Positions 50,518 through 58,829 of a stretch of DNA of 64,000 bases are shown here, piece by piece. Under the pieces are notes generated by a model. That model ran no database searches and was not told where the DNA came from. It was given only the letters and a program-made list of their open reading frames with translations. Numbering within the stretch: position 1 is the stretch's first letter; every line of letters begins with the position of its first letter. Source of the stretch: Mesorhizobium loti (lineage in GTDB: Bacteria; Pseudomonadota; Alphaproteobacteria; Rhizobiales; Rhizobiaceae); contig AP017605.1 in assembly GCA_002356515.1 (NCBI GenBank), positions 62,001 to 126,000 of the forward strand. Reading direction: 5' to 3'. The position numbers and the translations under genes were made by a program.

Positions 50518-52017
50518 TTACGGCTGCGGACAGGCCGGCACGTCCATTTCGCGGATGAAGTTGCGCAAGGCCTCCATGTCTCGGGACAGAGGCCGATCAT
50601 CGGAATAGTGCGCGATTTTCTCCCGCACCCTTTGGTAGATGGCATCGGTACCGGGCGCGCGTGCACCTCGCGCAGCCAGAAAATCATGGGCCTGCGCGGC
50701 TGCCATGAGTTCGATCGCCAGAATGTATTCGGCGTTGTCGATAACCGCCAGCAGCTTGTTGGCGGCGACGGTTGGATGAGCCAGAAAATCCTCTTGCAGG
50801 CCGGATGTGACGCCGCCGTCGGTCGCCGCCGGCGCGGCCAAACGCCGATTGACGTTACTGAGCGATGTGGCTGTGTATTGGGCGATCATGAAGCCGGAAT
50901 TGGCGCCGTCCTCATCGGCAAGGAAGGCCGGCAAATTGTTGACAAGTGGATTGACGAGACGATCGATCCGACGCTCGCTCATTCCAGCCACCTGCGCCAA
51001 AGCGATGGTCAGGCCGTCGGCGGCCTGACCGAGGGCGGGCGCTACCGCATGCGCCTCTGAAACAACCTGAGGATCGTTCAAGGACCCGAATACCGCCGGA
51101 TTGTCGGTGACGGCAGCCAATTCGCGGTCGACCAGCTCGGCGGACCGGTCCAGCACTTCCCGGGCGGCGCCATGAACATGCGGCACGGCTCGAAGACTGA
51201 GTGCGTCCTGCGTGCGGCTGCCGTGGGCGAGCGCAATAAGTTCGCTGCCATGAAGCCAGCCACGCAGCGATTTGCCCACCTCCTGAATGCCGGGTGAGGG
51301 CCTCATCGCCAGGATTTGTTCGCCAAAGGCCGGCATTTGCGCGCCGGCGGCTTCAAGAGTCAAAGCCGCCGCGGCGTCAGCCCATCCCAGCAAACGCTCC
51401 GCGCGCAGCACGGCGATGCTTGTCAGTCCGGTTGCGCAGGCTGTGCCATTGACGAGGCTCAAGCCTTCCTTGGCGCCAAGCTCCAAGGGCTCCAGACCCA
51501 TTTCAGCCAGGGCCTCGAGCCCGCTCATCGAGCGGCCTGCCACGGTTGCGCTGCCTTCGCCGATCAGGACCAGTGCTACATGCGCGTTGTGTGTCAAATA
51601 CCCGGCCGATCCCCGGGACGGCACATCGGGAACGCAATCGCGCTCGATAAAGGTGAGCAAATTACGAACGATCGCAGGGCTGACGCCCGAATGGCCATGC
51701 GCGAAATTCGCCACTTGAGCGGCAATGATGGCGCGCACGCCGCGTCTCGGCACGAGGTCACCGACGCCGCACGCGTGACTGCGAATGATATTGCGCGACA
51801 GTTTCTTTTGCAGGGCAGGCGCCACGACCTTGCTTGCCAAGGCGCCGACCCCGGTGTTGACGCCATAGGCGCGAATGCCTTTTTCGACGATCGCCGCCAC
51901 GATCTGATGCGCAAAAGCGATCTTCTCCCACGCCGCCTGGCTAAGCGCCAAGGGCTCGCCTTCGCTTACGCGCGCTATATCGCGCCAGCTGGCGTTTCTA
52001 TCTATCGTTATTGTCAT
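50518..52017 (-). CDS. Aromatic amino-acid/histidine ammonia-lyase homologue lacking the MIO triad
   Basis: A 499-residue HutH-family protein. It has YGVNTGVGALASKVV (catalytic Tyr loop), DCVPDVPSRGSAGYLTHNAH, LVNGTACATGLTS, RTQDALSLRAVPHVHG, GMSERRIDRLVNPLV and NSGFMIAQYTATSLS. In active enzymes the third block reads SRGSVGASGDLAPLAH, whose Ala-Ser-Gly cyclises to the MIO electrophile. Here three residues are missing and no ASG remains. The downstream FHG motif is AHA, and the PY of DPYSLR is a Leu. It probably does not act by the usual lyase mechanism. No other hut genes are nearby. Confidence 0.88.
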   Translation of the reverse strand: MTITIDRNASWRDIARVSEGEPLALSQAAWEKIAFAHQIVAAIVEKGIRAYGVNTGVGALASKVVAPALQKKLSRNIIRSHACGVGDLVPRRGVRAIIAAQVANFAHGHSGVSPAIVRNLLTFIERDCVPDVPSRGSAGYLTHNAHVALVLIGEGSATVAGRSMSGLEALAEMGLEPLELGAKEGLSLVNGTACATGLTSIAVLRAERLLGWADAAAALTLEAAGAQMPAFGEQILAMRPSPGIQEVGKSLRGWLHGSELIALAHGSRTQDALSLRAVPHVHGAAREVLDRSAELVDRELAAVTDNPAVFGSLNDPQVVSEAHAVAPALGQAADGLTIALAQVAGMSERRIDRLVNPLVNNLPAFLADEDGANSGFMIAQYTATSLSNVNRRLAAPAATDGGVTSGLQEDFLAHPTVAANKLLAVIDNAEYILAIELMAAAQAHDFLAARGARAPGTDAIYQRVREKIAHYSDDRPLSRDMEALRNFIREMDVPACPQP

Positions 52018-52488
52018 TGCCCGTTCCGAAATAGCTTTGCGAATGCGCGGGCGCTGTTGGCTCGCCCGAAAGGCGGCGTGAGACCCTGCTTCGGCTCCTT
52101 ACCGCACAATCGCGGGCATAATGGCGATGGAATTGCCGACTGATGCGACTGCAGCGACGTCCTCGGCAATAAAAGACATGCCGCCTGCGATCCGACGCTG
52201 GAAATCCGGCGCCCCGTTTGAAGTTACTTTCGAGGGTGATCTCGAAGACCTATGGGACTGGCAGCCCACGGCATATGCGGCTATCCCGTGCGGGCAGTTT
52301 GACGGAGAGACCTGGCGCCGAGGGTCGCTACGATCCCATGGAGGCCAAAGACGCTTCTGTATATTAGCAATAAACAATATATTAATAGCTATAATGCAGC
52401 CTTGGCACAGGGACGGAAATACCGCCCATCGACGTTCCGACAAGCGCCCTGGAGCGCCGGAACGTTTGACCAATGCGGAGCAAAACGC
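52018..52488. other. 471-bp gap, partly AT-rich, possible gene remains
   Basis: No gene with a good start and codon pattern. On the minus strand at about 52100-52190 a frame reads GGMSFIAEDVAAVASVGNSI then AIMPAIVR, which resembles the end of a LysR-type effector domain, but it has no partner upstream. The stretch 52355-52395 is AT-rich and could hold a promoter for the small gene at 52489. Confidence 0.4.
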
Positions 52489-52800
52489 ATGAGTGTCGGA
52501 GCCGCTCTCGAGCAATTGCTGCGGCTGATTTATCGCCGAGCCATGAAATTGGCGATGCTGCCGGAGGATGAAAGGGATTCCCACTACGATCACATCCGCC
52601 TGTCATGTTGCGCGGCCGCCGAGCACATCGGGCAAGATCCCGACAGGGCAGCCATCACGGCAAACGATATGGTCGAGTTTATTCGCGCGCTGGTCGGAAT
52701 CATTGAGATGGGCTCTGCACCAGACCATGAGCCAGGTGCCGATCAGCGGCCGCCGGTACCACATTTAGGCGGCCAAGGGACTGGGACGACGCGCATCTAG
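52489..52800 (+). CDS. Hypothetical protein, 103 aa
   Basis: MSVGAALEQLLRLIYRRAMKLA, split here by length: the first about 70 residues (EDERDSHYDHIRLSCCAAAE, ITANDMVEFIRALVGIIEMG) look helical and protein-like; the last 25 (HEPGADQRPPVPHLGGQG) look unstructured. GGAG lies 8 bases before ATG 52489. No family recognised; converges with the small gene at 52844. Confidence 0.6.
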   Translation: MSVGAALEQLLRLIYRRAMKLAMLPEDERDSHYDHIRLSCCAAAEHIGQDPDRAAITANDMVEFIRALVGIIEMGSAPDHEPGADQRPPVPHLGGQGTGTTRI

Positions 52801-52843
52801 CAGACAGGGAAGAACGCCACCGTTGGCAGTGGCAACGAGGCGG

Positions 52844-53137
52844 CTATCGCTGGCGCTGTACGATGTAGCTGCTGGTGCTGGCATCGGCGCCGAGGCCGCG
52901 AGTAACCAAAACCGTTGTGTAACCGATCGGCAGGGAGCCCGTGTTGGTCGCATCGACCGGACGGCATCGCCCGATGGTTTCGCCGTTTGGGGAGCTTGCG
53001 AGCTTGTCTTTCAGCGAAGCCATGCACAGATCGAGCGACGCGTAGATTGCGGGCTCCATCTCGACGGGTTTGCAGACGGAGGCCTCGCCAGGGGTGCACG
53101 AGAGCAAAACCATCATCGCCGCGGTTGCCGGATCCAT
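52844..53137 (-). CDS. Small cysteine-containing protein, 97 aa, unknown
   Basis: MDPATAAMMVLLSCTPGEAS, VCKPVEMEPAIYASLDLCMA, then GETIGRCRPVDATNTGSLPI and GYTTVLVTRG. Four cysteines at regular spacing suggest two disulfides, and the opening may act as a short signal or anchor. The pattern (VCKPVE, then C in the helix, then GRCRPVD) is one I have seen in other rhizobial small proteins, but I cannot name the family. Confidence 0.7.
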   Translation of the reverse strand: MDPATAAMMVLLSCTPGEASVCKPVEMEPAIYASLDLCMASLKDKLASSPNGETIGRCRPVDATNTGSLPIGYTTVLVTRGLGADASTSSYIVQRQR

Positions 53138-53303
53138 TCTGAAATCTCCGTCGTTTCGACGGACCTCAACGTGGAAATGCCGCCTTTGTTTCGCTTCCGC
53201 TAAGAAATCAATTCGGATGGCCGTTTGCGGGACGGCTATCCAGCCAGGCTTCTGCAAGGTGGTGGCCAGCGCCAGTCAGCCAAACTCTGCTTTGATTTCA
53301 ATC

Positions 53304-53390
53304 TGGTGCGGACGACGGGAATCGAACCCGTACGATCAGAGATCGAGGGATTTTAAGTCCCTTGCGTCTACCAATTCCGCCACGTCCGCA
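53304..53390 (-). tRNA. tRNA-Leu (anticodon TAA)
   Basis: The minus strand reads TGCGGACGTGGCGGAATTGG at the 5' end and closes with GTTCGATTCCCG (T arm), CGTCCGCA (acceptor) and an encoded CCA at 53306-53304. The anticodon loop reads CTTAAAA, giving UAA, which decodes UUA (and UUG). A long variable arm (TCGATCTCTGATCGTA region) is the class II feature of tRNA-Leu. No flanking integrase is visible. Confidence 0.95.
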
Positions 53391-53669
53391 GATCAGCCCT
53401 TTTCAGATGCCTGACACAGCCCGTCAAGTCGTGTTCTTGAGCTATCCGAACGCACCCCAGAGGACGGCACTTGGCGATACTGGCGTGATCGCGGAATTCA
53501 GTGCGCCGCGCGCAATGCGTAGGGTGTTTGCACGGCGGACTTGATCCGCCGAGGCCGGCGTCTACCAGGCCCAACCCATTCCCCCGCCCACTGGGGGCGC
53601 CGGCCGCCCCTCTCATCGAAATTGTTGGTCACGTCACATCAGTCGCTCGCCGATCGCTGTCGGTGGCGC

Positions 53670-54338
53670 TCAGAACTTGTAGCTGAGATTGATGCCGACG
53701 GTGTTCAGCTTCGCATCCTGGTCGCGGCCGACGAAATCGGTGGACCCGTCATAGTGCTCGGAGCCGAAATCGTAATAGCGATACTGCGCGCCGACGACGA
53801 ACTTGTCGGTCAGCGCATAGTCGACGCCGGCGCCCACCGTCCAGCCGACATTCGTTCGTGTCTCGGAGAAGGCGGAACCCGCCGATTGCGAGGTCTCGAT
53901 ACCGGCGAAGGCGACGCCGCCCATGCCGTAGACCAGCACACGATCCATCGCATATCCGGCCTTGGCATTGATAGACCCGAACCATTTGATGTCGGTGCCA
54001 ACGACATTTCCGGGCCCGCCGAGTTCCGCCGTGCCGCTGATCGAGGAATAGTTGAGGTCGGCCTCTGCGCCGATCACCGCCTGGTCGAACTGCCACAGCC
54101 CCGCCACGTGCCCGCCGACGAAACCGCCGTCTATGTCGGGCGAGACGGAAAACGGTTCGCCTTCCGTTCCTGAGATGTCGGACTGGCCCCAGCCATATCC
54201 TGCCTGCAGGCCGGCATAGTATCCTGTCCAGTCGAAGCCGGGCGCGGTCATCGGAACATCGACCGTCGGGTCGGCTGCCAAAGCCGGCACGGACAGGACG
54301 GCAAGAAGACCGGCACTTGCGACCACAAGCCGATACAT
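53670..54338 (-). CDS. Outer-membrane beta-barrel porin-like protein (Omp25/Omp31 type)
   Basis: A 222-residue protein. Signal peptide (LVVASAGLLAVLSVPALA), then alternating beta strands with aromatic ends: FDWTGYYAGLQAGYGWGQSD, GGHVAGLWQFDQAVIGAEAD, WFGSINAKAGYAMDRVLVYG, FVVGAQYRYYDFGSEHYD, and a C-terminal Phe (NLSYKF). This is the Omp25/31-like eight-stranded barrel of Brucella and rhizobia. GGGGAG precedes ATG 54338. Monocistronic. Confidence 0.94.
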   Translation of the reverse strand: MYRLVVASAGLLAVLSVPALAADPTVDVPMTAPGFDWTGYYAGLQAGYGWGQSDISGTEGEPFSVSPDIDGGFVGGHVAGLWQFDQAVIGAEADLNYSSISGTAELGGPGNVVGTDIKWFGSINAKAGYAMDRVLVYGMGGVAFAGIETSQSAGSAFSETRTNVGWTVGAGVDYALTDKFVVGAQYRYYDFGSEHYDGSTDFVGRDQDAKLNTVGINLSYKF

Positions 54339-54525
54339 CGAACTCCCCGAGCGAAGAGTCGGAAAATCTTGGGAGCCAAGGTAGACCGTTTTGCGACGAA
54401 ACGGAAACCTGTTTCTGGCTGCGGCCGTGCGCCGCTCGCCGAACGGCGGCCTGCAAGGCGACGACAGCTGACATTGCCGGGCTCATGCCAGCGTGCAAGA
54501 TGAGCGTCTTGCAGGGAAAATCGTG

Positions 54526-54912
54526 ATGAACAGCCCGGCTCGTCTCATCGCTGCAATAGCCGTCATGCTGCTCGCCTGCGGCCTCGCCATGGCCGAGCCA
54601 TTGACGCTCGCCATCGCCAAGGCCGCGGTTGTTTCCGATCAAGCGTCCGGGCAGATGGTGCTCAGCCTCAAGATGACAGCGGACAGCGCAAAGGCGTTCG
54701 CCGACTTCACCAAGGCGAATGTCGGCAAGGTGGTCGATCTCAGCGTCGAAGGTGCCGTGGTGGCCTCGCCGCGCCTGGTTGAGCCCATTCTCGGCGGCGA
54801 GGTGATGCTCAACGGCGCCTTCGCCCCAGGCGAACTTCGGCACTTTGCGGAACGGATTTCAGCCGGCGGTGCGAAAGTCACGGTCGAGGTCAAGGCTGAA
54901 CAGCCTTCGTGA
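54526..54912 (+). CDS. Secreted small protein resembling the SecD periplasmic head
   Basis: A 128-residue protein: signal peptide (LIAAIAVMLLACGLAMA), then LTLAIAKAAVVSDQASGQMV, KMTADSAKAFADFTKANVGK and a C-terminal GGEVMLNGAFAPGELRHFAE. That last part resembles the SecD P1-head motif (IxGxFxxEEAxxLAxxL). It has no SecD membrane domain, so it cannot be a translocase subunit by itself. Start ATG 54526 behind AGGGAAA. Function unknown. The adenine deaminase gene starts 81 bp downstream. Confidence 0.78.
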   Translation: MNSPARLIAAIAVMLLACGLAMAEPLTLAIAKAAVVSDQASGQMVLSLKMTADSAKAFADFTKANVGKVVDLSVEGAVVASPRLVEPILGGEVMLNGAFAPGELRHFAERISAGGAKVTVEVKAEQPS

Positions 54913-54993
54913 CGGCTGGCTAGGCCTCACCGTTGTTTGGCGCTGGTCAAAACCAGGCAGGCTTGGCACAGTCGCGCAAACAGGAGTCTCTTC

Positions 54994-56811
54994 ATGGCAA
55001 AGAAGCCGGCGGCGCATGCGACGAAACCAAAACCCTGGACCGAGATGGCGACGCATCTGGTCGACGTCGCCATGGGCCGCAAGCCAGCCGATCTCGTCAT
55101 CCGCAACGGCCGCTGGGTGAACGTTCACTCCGGCGAGATCATCGCCGGCACCGATATCGCCATTGCCGGCGGCCGCTTCGCCTATTGCGGACCGAATGCC
55201 AGTCACGCCATCGGCCAGGGCACCAAGGTGGTCGACGCCGGCGGGCGCTACCTGGTGCCCGGCCTCTGCGACGCGCATATGCATGTCGAGAGCGGCATGG
55301 TGACGGTGACCGAATTCTGCCGCGCCGTCATTCCGCACGGCACCACGTCGATGTTCATCGATCCGCACGAGATCGCCAATGTGCTGGGCCTGCCGGGCGT
55401 GCGGCTGATGCATGACGAGGCGGTCGCGATGCCCATCAATGTGCATGTGCAGATGCCGTCCTGCGTGCCTTCGGCGCCCGGGCTGGAGCACGCGGGCGCC
55501 GAACTGACGGTTGCCGATGTCGAGGAAGCGATGACATGGGAAAACATCATCGGGCTCGGCGAAGTCATGAATTTCCCGGGCGTCGCCGCCAACGATCCGG
55601 TGATGTCGGGCGAGATCGCGGCGACGGTTCGTGCCGGTAAGACGGTTGGCGGGCACTATGCCTCGCGCGATCTTGGCCTGCCGTTCCACGGCTATGTTGC
55701 CGGTGGACCCGAGGACGACCATGAAGGCACACGCGCCGAGGACGCCATCGCCCGCGTGCGCCAGGGCATGAAGGCGATGCTGCGGCTGGGCTCGGCCTGG
55801 TACGATGTCGCCTCGCAGATCAAGGCGGTGACCGAGGGCGGCATCGATCCGCGCAACTTCATCCTGTGCACCGACGACAGCCATTCCGGCACGCTTGTGC
55901 ATGAAGGCCACATGGACCGGGTGGTGCGCCATGCTATCCAACAGGGGCTGAAGCCGGTAACCGCGATCCAGATGGCGACGATCAACACCGCCCAGCATTT
56001 TCGGCTGGAACGCGAGATCGGTTCGATCGCGCCGGGGCGGCTGGGCGACCTGCTGATTGTCTCCGACCTCGCCGCAATGACCATTGACGAGGTCTATGCG
56101 CGCGGCGTCAGGCTGGCCAAGGGCGGCAAGCTCGACATCGACATTCCGGCCTATGACTATCCAAAGACGGCGAAGAACACCGTCAAGCTAGGCAAGAAGC
56201 TCAGGGCTGGCGATTTCGACATCACGGCTCCCAAGGGCGCCAACGAAGTGCGGGTGCGCGTCATCGGCGTCATCGAGAACCAGGCGCCGACACGGGCGCT
56301 GGAGGCCGACCTTCCGGTCGAGGACGGGCTGGTCGCCATGGATCGCCGCAACGACGTCTGCCAGATCGCGCTGGTCGAGCGGCACCGGGGCACGGGCGGC
56401 GTCACCAACGCCTTCGTTTCCGGTTTCGGCTACATGGGCGATTGCGCCATGGCGTCGAGCGTGGCGCATGACGCCCACCACATCATCTGCGTCGGCACCA
56501 ACAAGCAAGACATGGCGCTGGCGGTCAACCGCCTGGGCGAAGTCGGCGGTGGCGTCGTGCTGTTCTCCAAGGGCAAGGAACTGGCCCTAGTCGAAATGCC
56601 GATCGCCGGGCTGATGTCGGACGAGCGCGCCGAGATCGTCGCCGCCAAGGCCGAGAAACTGACCGAAGCGATGCGCAAGATGGGCTGTTCCCTGAACAAC
56701 GCCTACATGCAGCACTCGCTGCTGGCGCTGGTGGTCATTCCGGAACTGAGAATTTCCGATGTCGGGCTGATCGACGTGACGACGTTCCAGAAAGTCGATC
56801 TGTTCGTCTAG
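54994..56811 (+). CDS. ade: Adenine deaminase
   Basis: A 605-residue amidohydrolase converting adenine to hypoxanthine in purine salvage. Visible motifs: YLVPGLCDAHMHVESGMVTV (metal His-x-His), GTTSMFIDPHEIANVLG, IIGLGEVMNFPGVAAND, FILCTDDSHSGTLVHEGHMD and a C-terminal NNAYMQHSLLALVVIPELR. Length is slightly more than the E. coli enzyme. ATG 54994 follows ACAGGAG. The TetR gene follows 53 bp downstream on the same strand. Confidence 0.96.
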   Translation: MAKKPAAHATKPKPWTEMATHLVDVAMGRKPADLVIRNGRWVNVHSGEIIAGTDIAIAGGRFAYCGPNASHAIGQGTKVVDAGGRYLVPGLCDAHMHVESGMVTVTEFCRAVIPHGTTSMFIDPHEIANVLGLPGVRLMHDEAVAMPINVHVQMPSCVPSAPGLEHAGAELTVADVEEAMTWENIIGLGEVMNFPGVAANDPVMSGEIAATVRAGKTVGGHYASRDLGLPFHGYVAGGPEDDHEGTRAEDAIARVRQGMKAMLRLGSAWYDVASQIKAVTEGGIDPRNFILCTDDSHSGTLVHEGHMDRVVRHAIQQGLKPVTAIQMATINTAQHFRLEREIGSIAPGRLGDLLIVSDLAAMTIDEVYARGVRLAKGGKLDIDIPAYDYPKTAKNTVKLGKKLRAGDFDITAPKGANEVRVRVIGVIENQAPTRALEADLPVEDGLVAMDRRNDVCQIALVERHRGTGGVTNAFVSGFGYMGDCAMASSVAHDAHHIICVGTNKQDMALAVNRLGEVGGGVVLFSKGKELALVEMPIAGLMSDERAEIVAAKAEKLTEAMRKMGCSLNNAYMQHSLLALVVIPELRISDVGLIDVTTFQKVDLFV

Positions 56812-56864
56812 GGTTATCGATATTCGGATGATGTCGGCCTGCGAACGACATACGGCGAGGCAGC

Positions 56865-57470
56865 ATGACCACGGCCAAAGGAACCTTTACGCGGCGCGAG
56901 CCGAAGCAGCAACGCTCGCGGCAGACCGTGGACTGCGTGCTCGATGCGGTCCAACTTGTGGTGAAGCGTCATGGGACCCGGGCCATCACCACCAATCGTA
57001 TCGCGGAGGCCGCCGGCGTCAGCGTTGGGTCGCTTTATCAGTACTTCGCCGACAAGCGCGCGATCTTCAGCGCCCTTCATGACCGGCACGTCGACGATGT
57101 ACGGCAGGTCATCGGGCAGACGACGGCTGCCTACGCCTCGGCTCCGCTGCAGGAATTCACGGGCGAACTCGTCCGAGGTCTGGTGAACGTGCACGTGGAT
57201 GCTGCGGAACTGCACGACATTGTTTCGTCCGCCGTTCCGGATGGCGCTCTTGGCTTCAGGAACGCGCTGCATCACACGTTTGGGCGCGTGCTGTCACGCG
57301 CCGACCAAAAGCGGTACAGCCTCGACGAGACCGAGCGAATGCTTTTTGTCCTTCCGCGCATGGTGGAATCCCTCGTGCACGGGGCTGTCCATCAGGTGCG
57401 CACCCTCTCGCGCGATGTCGTTAGGAGCGAGGCGATCCGTACCGTACAGGTCTACGTGAATTCTTTTTAG
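56865..57470 (+). CDS. TetR-family transcriptional regulator
   Basis: A 201-residue regulator. The HTH is QVVKRHGTRAITTNRIAEAA then GVSVGSLYQYFADKRAIFSA, with the YQYF recognition-helix end of TetR. C-terminal sequence is the variable ligand/dimer domain. It is convergent with the NmrA-like remnant, which may have been its target, and follows ade, with which it may be transcribed. Confidence 0.94.
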   Translation: MTTAKGTFTRREPKQQRSRQTVDCVLDAVQLVVKRHGTRAITTNRIAEAAGVSVGSLYQYFADKRAIFSALHDRHVDDVRQVIGQTTAAYASAPLQEFTGELVRGLVNVHVDAAELHDIVSSAVPDGALGFRNALHHTFGRVLSRADQKRYSLDETERMLFVLPRMVESLVHGAVHQVRTLSRDVVRSEAIRTVQVYVNSF

Positions 57471-57487
57471 GGCACTGCACCGAAACA

Positions 57488-57627
57488 CTACTGAAACGAC
57501 GCGGCGTTCTCGGCGGCCCAGTGAGCGAACGGGATTGGTTCCCGCCCAGACGCGCTCCAGAATCAACGAGGCGCTGGGTTACCCGAGAGCCGATGTTTCC
57601 CGTCGCGCCGATGATGAGATGTCTCAC
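57488..57627 (-). pseudogene. NmrA-family NAD(P)-binding gene with a large internal deletion
   Basis: The 5' end survives (MRHLIIGATGNIGSRVTQRL, then VDSGA) with the GATGNIG Rossmann turn. After a join near 57545, another frame reads EPIPFAHWAAENAASFQ and a stop, the usual C-terminus of NmrA/atypical SDR proteins. Nearly all of the roughly 280-residue middle is missing and the halves are out of frame. Its start overlaps the stop of the SGNH gene. Confidence 0.75.
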
Positions 57628-58466
57628 TGGAGCTTGCTCCAGCCACGGATCACCTCGAATGCCATTCGCTTCTGGCCCGCCGGAGTGAAATGGAGACCGT
57701 CGTCCATGAGCAGGGCGGAAGGAGGAGGACTCCCTAGCGTTGAGAAGGCGTCGATAACCGGCCCGTCGCCCTCGCCGACGATGTTGGCTACTCGTGCTAA
57801 GTCTTCGTTGCGGAACCGAACCCCGAACCTGGCCAGGCCCCGATGGGCCGCTACCTGCGCTTCATTGACCGCAGGCGGCGTAATCCAAACGCAGTTCGCC
57901 GTGGTCTCTTTGGAAATGCGCTCCCGCAGTTCGGCAATGTTGCGCGCGGTCTCCTCATGATGGACGAGCGTCTTCGTGGGGTGCAGGCCCTGAGTGCGGG
58001 CGTCATTCGTGCCGACGAGGAAAAGTATCCAGTCGGGCCGGGAATTGATGACACCTGCGATCCGCACGAGACCGTGCGTGGTCGTCTCGCCTGCGACCGC
58101 GCTGATGGTCAACGAAATCCCGTCGGGACTGCGGCGCCTCGCCAGCATTTCCCCAAGAACGACCGCCCATGATTGAGGATCGGACGTTAAGCTGTCGCCG
58201 AACGCCACTACCTTGGCTCCTTTCCGCAGGGGAAGACGATCGACCATCGATGCCACGGCTGGGTCGGCAAGCAACGCGACGGCTGCTTCCGAAGCCTCCT
58301 TTTGCATGCGGCCGAGTTCGGTCGCGTAGACCTCAACGGGTAGGCCGAGGAGCCCGGCATGAGCTTCCCGGTTTAGGCTGGCGCCTCCGGGGAGGGAGGC
58401 CAAGGTCCTCTCGGGCTGGATGACCTTCAAAAGCCAGCGCACTTGCTCGTCCGACATGGGTTTCAT
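57624..58466 (-). CDS. SGNH/GDSL hydrolase
   Basis: A 280-residue protein. Block I KVVAFGDSLTSDPQSWAVVL (Ser), block III ILFLVGTNDARTQGLH (GTND), block V MDDGLHFTPAGQKRMAFEV (Asp and His). These are esterases or acylhydrolases acting on small or carbohydrate esters. The N-terminal 85 residues are an extra helical region (MSDEQVRWLLKVIQPERT) of unknown role. The start may be 58466 or 58457. Its end meets the NmrA remnant. Confidence 0.9.
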   Translation of the reverse strand: MKPMSDEQVRWLLKVIQPERTLASLPGGASLNREAHAGLLGLPVEVYATELGRMQKEASEAAVALLADPAVASMVDRLPLRKGAKVVAFGDSLTSDPQSWAVVLGEMLARRRSPDGISLTISAVAGETTTHGLVRIAGVINSRPDWILFLVGTNDARTQGLHPTKTLVHHEETARNIAELRERISKETTANCVWITPPAVNEAQVAAHRGLARFGVRFRNEDLARVANIVGEGDGPVIDAFSTLGSPPPSALLMDDGLHFTPAGQKRMAFEVIRGWSKLQ

Positions 58467-58829
58467 CTCGCAGTTGGATCTGTTTGCAGAACGCGAAAAG
58501 TAGTCGCACGTCGGGGACGTCGCTACTCGCGTTTGCTGATCATTAAATTATTGTAATTGCTTCGAAATCTTGCGAGCCCCTGAGCCCTCATCAGGTTCAA
58601 GGACCGTCTGAGAAGACGTTCGGCACCGAGAGTCGGCATCCTCGTTCGCGCCGAATTGAGGAAGGGGGTTACGCCCAAAGCCGCCATTCAAAACAAGCCG
58701 AAATTCCTGCAAAGCAAATACTCGCGGAGCGGCTCAATTGCTCGGAAGACAAAGCCGTCAGGATATTTCACGGGCGACTAAGTATGTTCTGTTCCGGTTC
58801 TCGGAAGCGGCCCTCGCACGCGTTGGCGC
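58467..58829. other. 363-bp gap, nothing recognisable
   Basis: No protein with a good start, and no tRNA-like or terminator structure that I can see. An AT-rich stretch at 58540-58560 (ATTAAATTATTGTAATTG) could hold the promoter of the SGNH gene. A short minus-strand frame through 58570-58690 has no start. Nothing else supported. Confidence 0.5.

Noticed and set aside
52099..52250. Possible end of a LysR effector domain on the minus strand
   Set aside because: Only about 30 residues resemble the family and nothing upstream matches; chance similarity is likely.
53304..53390. tRNA-Leu as an integration site for a genomic island
   Set aside because: No integrase gene and no obvious repeat of the tRNA 3' end is visible within the window on either side.
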